Positions 25,902 to 34,355 of a DNA stretch of 36,894 bases are shown here, one piece after another; the stretch's first letter is position 1; the number at the start of each line of letters is the position of its first letter. The notes under the pieces were generated by a model. The model ran no database searches and was not told where the DNA came from. It was given only the letters and a program-made list of their open reading frames with translations. The translations under genes and the position numbers were made by a program. Location of the stretch: the NCBI GenBank assembly GCA_004348015.1, contig QNVI01000016.1:16445-53338 (forward strand), written 5' to 3'. The DNA is from Thermoproteota archaeon (GTDB lineage Archaea; Thermoproteota; Methanomethylicia; Methanomethylicales; Methanomethylicaceae).

Positions 25902-27844
25902 CTATAGATCTCCTCGCCATTATTAGAGAATTGAATTCCATACTTATAAGTACTCGTATAGAAAATATATATAATTTAGATAATTTTGCTTTTCTATTTC
26001 GCTTTCATAAGGCTAATGGAATTAATTTTGATCTAATATTTGAATTAGGAAAAAGAATTAATTTGAGTAATTTTAAATATCCATTACCATCTTCTCCTTC
26101 TCCTTCTGTAGCTAGAATAAGATCATTAATAATGGGGACTCAAATAGTTGCTATTAATCAAATAGATCTAGATAGAATTATCTGTATTATATTGAAATCA
26201 AATGAGGAAAAAATATTAAAATTATATTTAGAATTATTCGAAAAAGGTAATATAATAATAACTGATGAGTTCGATAAAATTATTTTTGCATTATATCAAA
26301 GAAGAATGAAGGATAGATGTATTATAGTAGGAGAAACATATAAACCTCCTCCTATTCGAGGTAAGAGTATTTATGAAGAAATTAACTATGATGATATAGG
26401 TAATGAGGATATAAGAAATTTAAATGTAGTAAAAGTCTTAAGCAAATATTACAATTTACCCCCAGAATTTATAGAAGAAGTTTTAGTAAGATGTAATATA
26501 AGCTCTAGTGCATTATTTTCAGAAATTAATAATGAAGTGCTTCAAAAATTTATAAAAACTGCTAGATCAATAATAGAAGAAATCAAATCCTCAGCATTAA
26601 AGCCAAATATTGTAGTAAAGAATGGAGAAAGAATATCAGTTCAACCTATTGAATTTATTTCATTACCTTATGATCGGATATATTTCGATTCATTTAATAA
26701 TGCAGTAGATGAATATTTTTCATCATTTATTACACAAAAGTTATCAGAGAAACAAAGGAAACCATTAGATGAAAAAATAAAAGAATTTGAGAATATTATT
26801 GAAAGACAAAAGAAATACCTAAAAGAACTAGAAGAAAAACAAATCAAAAGTAAGAAAATTGGAGAAATCATATTGACTAACTTGGATAAAATTCAAGCTT
26901 TAATAGATCATGTAATTAATATGAGGAAGAAAAATGTAGATTGGGAGGAAATAAAAAAATTATCTCCTATTGAGATATTGGAGATAAATCCTTCAAAAGG
27001 AACTCTTAAAACTATTATAAATAATCAAGAATTAGAAATTGACTTTAAAATTTCTGCTACGGATAATATGAATAAATTCTTTTCAGAGTATAAAGAAATC
27101 TCAAAAAAAATTAATGGTCTAATTAATGCTATAAATGAAACTGAGAGAAAAATTAATGAACTAAAAAAAGGTCTAGAAGAAATCAATAAATTAATTATTG
27201 TAAAAGAAATGAAAAAAGAATGGTATGAAAGATTTAGATGGACTTTTTCATCTCAAGGATTCTTAATAATTGGAGGAAAAGATGCTAAGCAAAATGAAAT
27301 TCTTGTAAAAAAATATATGGATGAAAAAGATGTTTTTGTTCATTCAGATGTACCTGGTGGTTCAGTAGTTATAATAAAATCTAATGGTTTAGAAGTTCCT
27401 GAAGAAACAAAAAGAGAAGCAGTATCCTTTGCTGTTATTTATTCAAAAGCATGGAAGGCCGGATTAAGTGCTGCAGATGGCTATTGGGTTATGGCTAATC
27501 AAGTAAGTAAGAAGCCACCTTCAGGTGAATTTCTTAAAAAAGGCTCATTTATGATATATGGTGAAAGAAATTATATTCGTAATGTGCCTCTAATATTATT
27601 TTTAGGTGTGAAAATAGTGGATAAGGAATTTAAGATTATTGTAGGCAATGAAAATTTTGTAAAAAATAATTCTATTGCTTTTGTCAAATTAGTACCTGGA
27701 GATTTAAAAGGAGAGATTTTAGCTAAGAAAATAAAAGAATTATTAATAAAAAGAGCAAGTAATGAGTATAGAGAAATTATAAATGCAATTCCTAATAATG
27801 AAATTTTATCTAAATTACCCCCAGGTGGTGCATTACCTTTATAA
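25883..27844 (+). CDS. rqcH: RqcH / NFACT family ribosome quality control protein
   Basis: RqcH (Rqc2/NEMF family) binds stalled 60S/50S subunits and directs tRNA-dependent C-terminal Ala (CAT) tailing of the blocked nascent chain. The order is NFACT-N (1 to about 270), a two-part coiled coil (about 290-345 and 400-440), and NFACT-R/DUF814 (about 450-555) with FLIIGGKDAKQNE and VHSDVPGGSVVI. The Asp-Arg pair required for tailing in bacterial RqcH is kept (IDLDRIICI, residues 97-98 with this start). GTG 25874 is in frame but forms the AGGTG site; TTG 25883 gives MKSYLSSIDLLAIIREL, the usual N-terminus. The C-terminus (LPPGGALPL) is intact. Confidence 0.93.
   Translation: MKSYLSSIDLLAIIRELNSILISTRIENIYNLDNFAFLFRFHKANGINFDLIFELGKRINLSNFKYPLPSSPSPSVARIRSLIMGTQIVAINQIDLDRIICIILKSNEEKILKLYLELFEKGNIIITDEFDKIIFALYQRRMKDRCIIVGETYKPPPIRGKSIYEEINYDDIGNEDIRNLNVVKVLSKYYNLPPEFIEEVLVRCNISSSALFSEINNEVLQKFIKTARSIIEEIKSSALKPNIVVKNGERISVQPIEFISLPYDRIYFDSFNNAVDEYFSSFITQKLSEKQRKPLDEKIKEFENIIERQKKYLKELEEKQIKSKKIGEIILTNLDKIQALIDHVINMRKKNVDWEEIKKLSPIEILEINPSKGTLKTIINNQELEIDFKISATDNMNKFFSEYKEISKKINGLINAINETERKINELKKGLEEINKLIIVKEMKKEWYERFRWTFSSQGFLIIGGKDAKQNEILVKKYMDEKDVFVHSDVPGGSVVIIKSNGLEVPEETKREAVSFAVIYSKAWKAGLSAADGYWVMANQVSKKPPSGEFLKKGSFMIYGERNYIRNVPLILFLGVKIVDKEFKIIVGNENFVKNNSIAFVKLVPGDLKGEILAKKIKELLIKRASNEYREIINAIPNNEILSKLPPGGALPL
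25941..25952 (-). promoter_or_regulatory. Probable TATA box of the EMC6-like gene, inside rqcH
   Basis: The perfect palindrome TACTTATAAGTA at 25941-25952 lies about 45 bases before ATG 25901 on the - strand and falls within rqcH codons 20-24. With the rqcH box at 25834 it implies 5' ends of the two transcripts that overlap. Confidence 0.35.
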
Positions 27845-27870
27845 TTAATCTATAGAAATATTCATACAAA

Positions 27871-27890
27871 TTTAAATAATTTATAAACTA
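27871..27890 (+). promoter_or_regulatory. TATA promoter of the CBS gene cluster
   Basis: The 66-base gap before ATG 27911 contains TTTAAATAATTTATAAAC (27871-27888). The TTTATAAAC part is centred about 27 bases before the ATG, consistent with a leaderless message; GATGAT just before the ATG is an alternative weak ribosome binding site. Confidence 0.45.
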
Positions 27891-27910
27891 TTATATAATT
27901 CAGATGATTT

Positions 27911-28459
27911 ATGGCAAAGATAAGAACTTTACACGTAGAAGACGTAATGCGTAAAGATGTAATAAAATTACCTGAGGAAGCTAATGTAAGAAAGGTAGCT
28001 ATAGAGATGAGTGAAAAAGGAGTGGGTTCTATAGTTATAACACATAATGACCATCCAGTTGGCATAATAACTGAAAGAGATTTAGTTAGCAGAGTTATTG
28101 CAAAAGGTTTAGATCCTGAGAAAACATTGGCAAAAGAAATAATGTCATCACCATTATTTGTTATAAGTCCAAAAGCTGAAATTATGGAAGCAGCAAGGAA
28201 AATGTCTTCATTAAATGTTCGTAGATTAATTGTTGTTAAAGATGGAAAAATGATTGGAATCATAACATCAAGAGATATATTAAATATAGCACCAGAATTT
28301 ATTGAAATATTAATAGAAGCATCAAAAAATAGATTAATTAGAACATCAGAAGAAGAAATGGTAGGATATTGTGATAATTGTGAAGAATGGTCAGATTCGC
28401 TTAAGGAAGTTAATGGTCAATTTCTATGTGAAAACTGTCGTTTAGAATTTAGTCAGTAA
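27911..28459 (+). CDS. CBS-domain pair protein with C-terminal zinc ribbon
   Basis: A 182-residue protein with two CBS units, a Bateman module that normally binds adenosyl nucleotides or AdoMet. CBS1 spans about 8-65 (VEDVMRKDVIKL, GIITERDLV) and CBS2 about 75-130 (IMSSPLFVISP, GIITSRDIL). A short ribbon follows with Cys154, Cys157, Cys173 and Cys176 (CxxC...CxxC), probably binding zinc. No enzyme domain is present, so it is likely a regulator or partner protein. It is the first of three CBS genes in a row, with 19 bases to the next one. Confidence 0.92.
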   Translation: MAKIRTLHVEDVMRKDVIKLPEEANVRKVAIEMSEKGVGSIVITHNDHPVGIITERDLVSRVIAKGLDPEKTLAKEIMSSPLFVISPKAEIMEAARKMSSLNVRRLIVVKDGKMIGIITSRDILNIAPEFIEILIEASKNRLIRTSEEEMVGYCDNCEEWSDSLKEVNGQFLCENCRLEFSQ

Positions 28460-28478
28460 TCCTAAAATTGGTGAGAAA

Positions 28479-29312
28479 ATGAGTGTAAGTGACTTTATGT
28501 CATCACCTGTTATTATAGCATATCCAACTGATAATTTAGCCTATGTAAGAAATTTAATGTTAAAGAAAGGAGTAAGTCGATTAGTTGTCATTGAAAGAAA
28601 TCATCCAATAGGTATGATAACAAGAAAGGATATTATTAGGAAACTTAGAAGTTATGACTTTCAACAGAGAGATTTTGATTCCATACTCGTATCAGAAATA
28701 ATGCGTAGTCCTATAATTTCAATAAATGAGAATTCTTCAATAATTGAAGCTGCTAAAGAGATGCTTAATGAGAATATTAGAGGATTACCTGTAGTAAACA
28801 ATAAAGGAGAATTAGTTGGTATAATAACAAAAACTGATATAACAAGATACTTTGCTGAAAATATTGAATCCAAATATACTGTAAAATCAATTTGTCAAAC
28901 TAATAACATTCCTATTGTTAATAGGCATCATAGTGTATATAGAGTTATTGATATATTAGAGAAATCTAATAATGATAGAGTTATAGTAGTTGATGGTGGA
29001 AAACCAGTAGGAATAATTACTGAAACAGATTTATCTTTTATCACACTTCCAAAGAAAGTTGAAAGTTTTATTAAAAGAATTAGAAAGGAATATGGTGAAG
29101 TTTCTTATGAACGTATTTATCTAATACCTGTTGCTGAAGATATTATGACACCAGATCCAATAACAATAAAAGAAGATGAAGATGCTAATTTAGCAGCTAA
29201 AATGCTAATTGAATATAATATTGGTGGAATGCCAGTAATAAATGATGATAATAAATTGACTGGTGTAATTACAAAATTTGATTTTGTTAAAGCATTAGCA
29301 AAGGGTGGATAA
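28479..29312 (+). CDS. Four-CBS-domain protein
   Basis: The 277 residues are made of four CBS units and nothing else: VSDFMSSPVIIAYP (about 2-60), VSEIMRSPIISINE (about 68-125), VKSICQTNNIPIVN (about 130-190) and AEDIMTPDPITIKE (about 212-275), each ending in the GxITxxD-type motif (GMITRKD, GIITKTD, GIITETD, GVITKFD). Two Bateman modules could form a flat disc that binds up to four nucleotides. ATG 28479 has GGTGA 4 bases upstream. The gene ends 1 base before the next CBS gene, so they are surely co-transcribed. Ligand and target unknown. Confidence 0.93.
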   Translation: MSVSDFMSSPVIIAYPTDNLAYVRNLMLKKGVSRLVVIERNHPIGMITRKDIIRKLRSYDFQQRDFDSILVSEIMRSPIISINENSSIIEAAKEMLNENIRGLPVVNNKGELVGIITKTDITRYFAENIESKYTVKSICQTNNIPIVNRHHSVYRVIDILEKSNNDRVIVVDGGKPVGIITETDLSFITLPKKVESFIKRIRKEYGEVSYERIYLIPVAEDIMTPDPITIKEDEDANLAAKMLIEYNIGGMPVINDDNKLTGVITKFDFVKALAKGG

Positions 29313-29313
29313 T

Positions 29314-30114
29314 ATGAGACTAATGGACATACTAGTAAAGAATCCTCCTATGTTGAATAAAAATAGACCCATAACTGATACGCTGGAGATTTTAAGAAAG
29401 GAATCAATAGATAGTGTATGTATATATGATGAGAAACCCATTGGTACAATTAGTTATAGAGATATTCTAAGTAAAATAGGTCTAGAGAGAGTAAGAAGAA
29501 TAGTCCCAGAAGCTCTTTATAATTCAAGTTTTGTTAGGTATTTTCCTACCTATGTATCAGATGAATGTTCTATTAGAAAATGTGCTGAATTAATGATAGA
29601 ATTTAATACAAACTCTCTTCCTTTTTTCTATGGTGATACTTTTCTTGGTATGATTTATAGACGAGATATGATAAGATTTATTGAGGATTCTTCTATAACT
29701 ATAGAGTCATTAATGAATAGAAATTCATTAGTGATATATCCATATAGTAGAATAATACATGTGAGAAGGATGATGTTAGACAATAATCTATCTTTTTTAC
29801 CAGTCTTAAGTGATAATGGCAAAGTTTTAGGTGCAGTAACCGAAGGGGAAGTTGTTGATACTCTAATAGAATTTTATAGAAGAACACCAGAAAAACATCA
29901 AAAGGCTAGAATAAGGGAAATATTAGTTACAACATCAATGGTTGTGGATGTTCCTATTGTAGAAAAAGAAGCTATTCTTTCCGATATTGCTGTAGAACTT
30001 AGAAAAAAAGGATTAATAGGAGCTATCGTTACTGAGAATCAAAAAGTTATAGGAATTCTTACTTATAATGAAATACTAAAATATATAGTTCATAGCTTTC
30101 CAGAGGGATTATAA
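29314..30114 (+). CDS. Four-CBS-domain protein, more diverged
   Basis: Third CBS gene in the row: 266 residues with four CBS-like units beginning LMDILVKNPPML, YVSDECSIRKCAEL, IESLMNRNSLVIYP and IREILVTTSMVVDV. The GxIT motifs are worn (GTISYRD, GMIYRRD, GAVTEGE, GILTYNE), so nucleotide binding may be lost at some sites. GTG 29305 is in frame but sits in the ribosome binding site AGGGTGGAT; ATG 29314 is preferred. It follows the second CBS gene directly. The Mut7-C gene starts 8 bases after its stop, which may tie nucleotide sensing to RNA metabolism, but that is inference. Confidence 0.88.
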   Translation: MRLMDILVKNPPMLNKNRPITDTLEILRKESIDSVCIYDEKPIGTISYRDILSKIGLERVRRIVPEALYNSSFVRYFPTYVSDECSIRKCAELMIEFNTNSLPFFYGDTFLGMIYRRDMIRFIEDSSITIESLMNRNSLVIYPYSRIIHVRRMMLDNNLSFLPVLSDNGKVLGAVTEGEVVDTLIEFYRRTPEKHQKARIREILVTTSMVVDVPIVEKEAILSDIAVELRKKGLIGAIVTENQKVIGILTYNEILKYIVHSFPEGL

Positions 30115-30121
30115 AATCTCT

Positions 30122-30541
30122 ATGAAATTCATAGTAGATGCAATGTTAGGAAGACTTGCAAAGTGGTTAAGACTACTTGGTTATGATACTATATATGATA
30201 AAACGATTACTGATGATGAATTAATAAATATTGCAAAAAATGAAGGACGGATACTATTGACAAGAGATGAAATTCTCTTCAAGAAAGCAATAAAACAAAA
30301 CATAAATGCAAAACTGATAAATTCTACAGATTTTATGAGAGCTTTAAAAGAACTTGATCTTCACTTAGATGAATCCATAATAGGCTCTAGATGTATATTA
30401 TGTAATACAATATTAACTACAGAAAATTCAAATATTTGGAAATGTCCAAATTGTGGAAAACTTTATTGGCAAGGAAAACATTGGAAGGATATAAATAAAA
30501 GGATAAAATTTTTAAAAGGTGATAATTATGTTGACTCTTGA
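30122..30541 (+). CDS. Mut7-C family RNase (PIN-like, zinc ribbon)
   Basis: A 139-residue protein of COG1656 (DUF82), a PIN-like domain followed by a zinc ribbon. Asp6 in MKFIVDAMLGRLAKWLRLLG and the acidic residues in LLTRDE (45-50) are the likely metal ligands of the nuclease fold; Cys91, Cys94, Cys108 and Cys111 (CILC ... CPNC) form the ribbon. Animal Mut-7 exonucleases carry this domain at the C-terminus, whereas archaea have it alone. Substrate unknown. The last 14 bases overlap the AMMECR1 gene on the same strand. Confidence 0.92.
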   Translation: MKFIVDAMLGRLAKWLRLLGYDTIYDKTITDDELINIAKNEGRILLTRDEILFKKAIKQNINAKLINSTDFMRALKELDLHLDESIIGSRCILCNTILTTENSNIWKCPNCGKLYWQGKHWKDINKRIKFLKGDNYVDS

Positions 30542-31139
30542 GGAAGGAGAATTTTTAGTCAAACTTGCTAGAGAAGCAGTAACAAGATATATTGATAGAG
30601 GAGAAAAAATCACTCCTCCTAAATACCCAAGTGATAAAATTTATGAAAAGAGTGGAGTTTTTGTCACAATAGAAAAATTATTTCATGGAGAAAAAATATT
30701 AAGAGGTTGTATCGGCTTCCCATATCCCTATTTTCCATTAATTGAGGCTGTAATTGAGGCTGCAATAAGTGCTGCTACAGAGGATCCACGTTTCCCTCCT
30801 TTGAGAAAAGAAGAACTTTCTGAGGTTATATTTGAAGTTAGTGTCTTAACACCTCCAAAATTATTAATTGTTGAAAATCCAAAGGATTATGCTAAAAAAA
30901 TAAAAGTAGGAAGAGATGGTCTAATTGTAGAAATGGGCCCATATTCTGGGCTTTTATTACCTCAGGTTCCAATAGAGTATAAATGGGATGAAGAGACTTT
31001 TCTTTCAGAATGTTGTATGAAAGCAGGCCTTCCACCAGACTGTTGGCTTTCAAAAAAAGTTAAGATTTATACTTTTACTGCAGAAATATTCTCTGAACTA
31101 ACTCCATGTGGTAAAATCATAAAAAGAGAAATTGGATGA
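30528..31139 (+). CDS. AMMECR1 family protein
   Basis: A 203-residue protein of the widespread AMMECR1 family (COG2078), whose biochemical role is not established. The near-invariant motif is LRGCIGFPYP (family LRGCIG), followed by AISAATEDPRFPPL and FEVSVLTPPK, and near the end GLLLPQVPIEYKWDEETFL with LSECCMKAGLP. Length is typical. GTG 30519 is in frame but part of the AGGTGAT site; ATG 30528 gives MLTLEEGEFLVKLAREAV, matching the family start. It overlaps the Mut7-C gene by 14 bases and precedes the glycosyltransferase by 4. Confidence 0.94.
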   Translation: MLTLEEGEFLVKLAREAVTRYIDRGEKITPPKYPSDKIYEKSGVFVTIEKLFHGEKILRGCIGFPYPYFPLIEAVIEAAISAATEDPRFPPLRKEELSEVIFEVSVLTPPKLLIVENPKDYAKKIKVGRDGLIVEMGPYSGLLLPQVPIEYKWDEETFLSECCMKAGLPPDCWLSKKVKIYTFTAEIFSELTPCGKIIKREIG

Positions 31140-31143
31140 TAAA

Positions 31144-32340
31144 ATGCGTCTATACTTTGCTCCATGTGGTATAGGATTAGGACATGCAGGAAGATGTATT
31201 GCAATAGCTAATATGTTTAAAAATAATGCTAAGATTTTATTTTCTTCATATAATGAAGCTGTAAATTATATTAGAAGGGAAAATTTTGATGTAGAAAAAG
31301 TACCTGAAATTTATTTCTATGAGAAAATTGATGGTACTTTTGATCTCAAAAGAAGTCTATCTGCAGGACCTAAGATTATTATTAATTTCCTTAGACAAAT
31401 AGGTGCAGAAATACATCTTATGGAACATTTTAAGCCTAATGTTGTTATCTCAGATAGTCGTTTGTCATCAATTATTGCTGCTAGGACAATGGGTTTTAAA
31501 TCAATTCTAATTTTACATCAGCTAAGAATAATGATCCCACATATTAAACCTATTGATAAGAAAATAAAGCAGAAAATAAAAGATCATGCTGAAAGATTTA
31601 TTTTAGAAACACTTGGTAGCTTATGGAATTTAAGTGATATGATATTAGTACCAGATTTTCCCCCTCCTTTTACAATAGCCAAATATAATGTTGTTCCATC
31701 TAATAGATATTTAAATAAACTAAAACTAATTGGACCAATTATACCAAAATATCCTTGGGAATTACCTCCAAAAGATGAAATAAGAAAAGAATTGAGAGAA
31801 AAACTAGGAATAGATGATAGTCCACTCATATTTATTGCTATGAGTGGTACATTAACTGAAAAAAAGTACATTACTGAAAAGTTAATTAAAATACTTCAGG
31901 ATTTCCCTCAAACATACAATGTAGTATTAAGTAGAGGAATTACAGATAACAATAATGTTAATAGAATAAGTAAAATAAATGAAAAGATAATAATATGTGA
32001 TTGGGTAGATGATAGATATAAGTTATTAAAAGCATGTGATCTACTAATAACAAGAGGGGGTCATAACACTGTTTCTGAGGCAATATATTATGGAAAGCCA
32101 ATGATAATAATTCCAACACCGGCTCATTCTGAACATCAAGGAATTGCAAAATCTGCAGTAAATATGAAAATTGCAAAATGCATTCAACAGTATAATCTTT
32201 CTAAGGAAAATCTTTTAAGTAGTATAAATGAAATTTTGAATTCTTCTGGAGCTCTTTTAAGAGTTAAAGAATTAGAAAATTTTGCTTCTAAGTTTAATGC
32301 TTTAAAAACAATATATGAAATAATAAATAAAACAATATAA
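31144..32340 (+). CDS. MurG-like GT-B glycosyltransferase
   Basis: A 398-residue two-domain GT-B enzyme of the MurG/GT28 group. The N-terminal domain starts YFAPCGIGLGHAGRC, the glycine loop of the family, and carries the acceptor side with PNVVISDSRLSSI. The C-terminal domain has CDWVDDRYKLLKACDLLIT, then RGGHNTVSEAIYYGKPMIII and HSEHQGIAKSA, which bind the nucleotide sugar. No membrane segment is seen. Archaea lack murein, so it presumably acts in glycolipid or protein glycosylation, but sugar and acceptor are unknown. TTG 31132 is in frame; ATG 31144, after GGATGAT, is preferred. Confidence 0.85.
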   Translation: MRLYFAPCGIGLGHAGRCIAIANMFKNNAKILFSSYNEAVNYIRRENFDVEKVPEIYFYEKIDGTFDLKRSLSAGPKIIINFLRQIGAEIHLMEHFKPNVVISDSRLSSIIAARTMGFKSILILHQLRIMIPHIKPIDKKIKQKIKDHAERFILETLGSLWNLSDMILVPDFPPPFTIAKYNVVPSNRYLNKLKLIGPIIPKYPWELPPKDEIRKELREKLGIDDSPLIFIAMSGTLTEKKYITEKLIKILQDFPQTYNVVLSRGITDNNNVNRISKINEKIIICDWVDDRYKLLKACDLLITRGGHNTVSEAIYYGKPMIIIPTPAHSEHQGIAKSAVNMKIAKCIQQYNLSKENLLSSINEILNSSGALLRVKELENFASKFNALKTIYEIINKTI

Positions 32341-32345
32341 AAAAT

Positions 32346-32576
32346 TTATTGCATGGTTATTAATGTGGTTGTTCTTAATAGGCCATCTACTTTTCTAATT
32401 TCTTCAATACGCTTTGTAAGTTCCTTAATATCTTGTGTTTCTAATTTCAATAATATATCAAATTCACCAAATACTAAATATCCTTCAATAACTCCTTTTA
32501 TTTTTAAACACTTTTCTAATACTTCTCTTTCTTTCCCTATCTGAGTTACTCCTAATACAAAAGCTGATAAACCCAT
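32346..32576 (-). CDS. Stand-alone Lrp/AsnC effector (RAM) domain
   Basis: A 76-residue protein consisting only of the ligand-binding alpha/beta sandwich of Lrp/AsnC regulators: GLSAFVLGVTQIGKEREVLE, IKGVIEGYLVFGEFDILLKL and VDGLLRTTTLITMQ. No DNA-binding helix-turn-helix is present. Such lone RAM proteins form oligomers that can bind amino acids or mix with full Lrp proteins. The frame extends 9 codons upstream, but GAGGGG lies 6 bases before ATG 32576 and gives the usual start of the domain. Its stop is 5 bases from the end of the glycosyltransferase gene. Confidence 0.92.
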   Translation of the reverse strand: MGLSAFVLGVTQIGKEREVLEKCLKIKGVIEGYLVFGEFDILLKLETQDIKELTKRIEEIRKVDGLLRTTTLITMQ

Positions 32577-32615
32577 TCTTATCCCCTCATAATTATATAT
32601 CACTTTTCATTAAAT

Positions 32616-32630
32616 AAACATATATAAATA
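32616..32630 (+). promoter_or_regulatory. TATA promoter of the transglutaminase-like gene
   Basis: ACATATATAAATA at 32618-32630 is centred about 26 bases before ATG 32651, which has no ribosome binding site. A leaderless message is predicted. Confidence 0.5.
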
Positions 32631-32650
32631 ATTTTTGTAAAAAGAAGTAT

Positions 32651-33772
32651 ATGATAATTTTTATCCCTATTCTATTATTAATAAATCCTATTGCTTATCA
32701 ATATAATATTACAATAACATTAATCAATAAAGGAGAGACTCTTTTTCCTAATACAACAGATTCCCCATATTATTATTTATTAAATCAGAATATATTTCCT
32801 AATACAACATATCAAGAAGTTGTACTAGAAAGCGTCTTAATCAATTCCTCACCAGTATTATTTAAAATACATTCAGATATTGATGGAAATCCATGGATAG
32901 AAGTTATTACTGATAAGCCAATTAAAACAAATGAATCGCTATCACTATCACTATCTTTTTTAATTAAAATTAAAAATAGAGATTTTGATATTTCTGGAAT
33001 AAGTAGTATAAATGACCTATCAAAGAATCTTTCTGAAAAATATCCATTAATTGGCATATGGAATTTATCAAATAGAGGATTAGAAGAGGTTTCAAAACTT
33101 GTATATTCCATTAAAGGAACTGAAGATAATACGCTTATAATAATATTAAAAATATTAGAATGGTTTGAAGAAAATATAAAATATAATCCCAGTCTTACCT
33201 ATCCTCAAGAATTATTAGATACATATCACAATAAAAGTGGTGATTGTGATGATCAAGCAAATTTATTTGTTCTTTTTTGTAGGATTTTGGGAATACCGTC
33301 TTATACTTCCATAGGTGCAATATACATTCCTGGAAGTAGAATTACAGATGAACATGATAATATGAGATTCATTCTAAATAATGTAGTTTGGCATGGATGG
33401 GCAATGGTCTATTTACCAAAAGATTCTACAGGTAATTGGTTTTCTGTAGATTTAACTTTTTTTAAAGGAGCATATATTGTGAATAATTATATTAGAAGTA
33501 GGAACTTACTGGATCATATTACTGGATCTGCTTTTTCAAAACAAGCTACGTTTGAATATATGAGAATTAACTCTACAAATTACATTAGTGCTTATTTTAA
33601 AATGAAAAATATAATGAATAGCTATAATGTAACATGGATAGAGGAACATTATGTATATCCAATTTATGAAATTCCATCATGGTTATTAATATTAATAATT
33701 AGTATCATTTCTATTTTGATCCTTTATAAGATTCGAAATGTATTACTGAGAAAATGTCCTTTCTACCCCTAG
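32651..33772 (+). CDS. Membrane-anchored transglutaminase-like protein
   Basis: A 373-residue secreted or surface protein. The N-terminal hydrophobic stretch (about 1-16) is a signal sequence and about 342-361 a C-terminal anchor (WLLILIISIISILILY) followed by a short basic tail. The domain in between is transglutaminase-like, with the Cys-His-Asp triad as Cys199 (SGDCDDQANLF), His248 (VVWHGWAMVYLP) and Asp267 (WFSVDLTFF). Many N-x-S/T sequons in the first 200 residues fit an external, glycosylated protein. Such domains in archaea may be proteases or cross-linkers; which is unknown. Its last 62 bases overlap the nitroreductase gene on the other strand. Confidence 0.85.
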   Translation: MIIFIPILLLINPIAYQYNITITLINKGETLFPNTTDSPYYYLLNQNIFPNTTYQEVVLESVLINSSPVLFKIHSDIDGNPWIEVITDKPIKTNESLSLSLSFLIKIKNRDFDISGISSINDLSKNLSEKYPLIGIWNLSNRGLEEVSKLVYSIKGTEDNTLIIILKILEWFEENIKYNPSLTYPQELLDTYHNKSGDCDDQANLFVLFCRILGIPSYTSIGAIYIPGSRITDEHDNMRFILNNVVWHGWAMVYLPKDSTGNWFSVDLTFFKGAYIVNNYIRSRNLLDHITGSAFSKQATFEYMRINSTNYISAYFKMKNIMNSYNVTWIEEHYVYPIYEIPSWLLILIISIISILILYKIRNVLLRKCPFYP

Positions 33773-34244
33773 GCATAGGTCTTTCTGCTGGTACTCCAAT
33801 TGGTATTAATGCTACTGGTCTTACTCCTTGTGGTATTTTTAATATCCTTCTTACTTCTTCTTCTTCAAAAGCGCCAACCCAGCAAGAACCATATCCTAAT
33901 GCTGTTGCTGCTAATAACATGTTTTCTATTGCAGCAGCAGTATCTTGTATACAATAAAGTGTTTTTCCTCTAATTCCATAAACAGACTCAGACTCATACT
34001 CCTTAGCACATACTACTATTATAACCCATGCATACATCATCCAATATTGACCTAAAGCTGCCTCGCATAATTTTTCTTTTATATCATTATTTGTAACAAT
34101 TATAAACTCCCAAGGTTGAATATTTCCGGCTGATGGTGCAAGTATACCAGCTTTTAAAATCTTCATTAAATCTTCTTCTTTTATAGGAACATTCTTGTAC
34201 TTTCTTATGCTTCTTCTTTTTTCTATGCATTCAAATACATCCAT
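33711..34244 (-). CDS. Nitroreductase family flavoprotein
   Basis: A 177-residue FMN-dependent NAD(P)H oxidoreductase of the nitroreductase family. RRSIRKYKNVPI contributes the FMN phosphate-binding Arg residues, APSAGNIQPWEF is the second FMN motif, and LLAATALGYGSCWVGAF and ALIPIGVPAE complete the fold. The natural substrate is unknown; family members reduce quinones, flavins or nitro compounds. ATG 34268 is upstream in frame, but ATG 34244 has GAGAGAG before it and gives the usual MDVFECIEKRRS start. Its last 20 codons overlap the end of the transglutaminase-like gene. Confidence 0.92.
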   Translation of the reverse strand: MDVFECIEKRRSIRKYKNVPIKEEDLMKILKAGILAPSAGNIQPWEFIIVTNNDIKEKLCEAALGQYWMMYAWVIIVVCAKEYESESVYGIRGKTLYCIQDTAAAIENMLLAATALGYGSCWVGAFEEEEVRRILKIPQGVRPVALIPIGVPAERPMPRGRKDIFSVIHFESYKGSK

Positions 34245-34355
34245 TTCTCTCTCACTTATAAATATCATTTTATTCTTAATAATATTTATTATTTAAGGTT
34301 AATATAATGAAAGTATTATATTTTTAGCTTAATTATCCTTTGAACTGAGAAGAAA

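Noticed and set aside
27862-28263. 133-codon frame on the - strand opposite the first CBS gene
   Set aside because: The + strand encodes an unmistakable CBS pair; the opposite frame is hydrophobic noise without a ribosome binding site.
32935-32957. Short tandem repeat TATCAC in the transglutaminase-like gene
   Set aside because: It encodes a Ser-Leu run in a coding frame, has under three copies and does not resemble a regulatory or mobile repeat.
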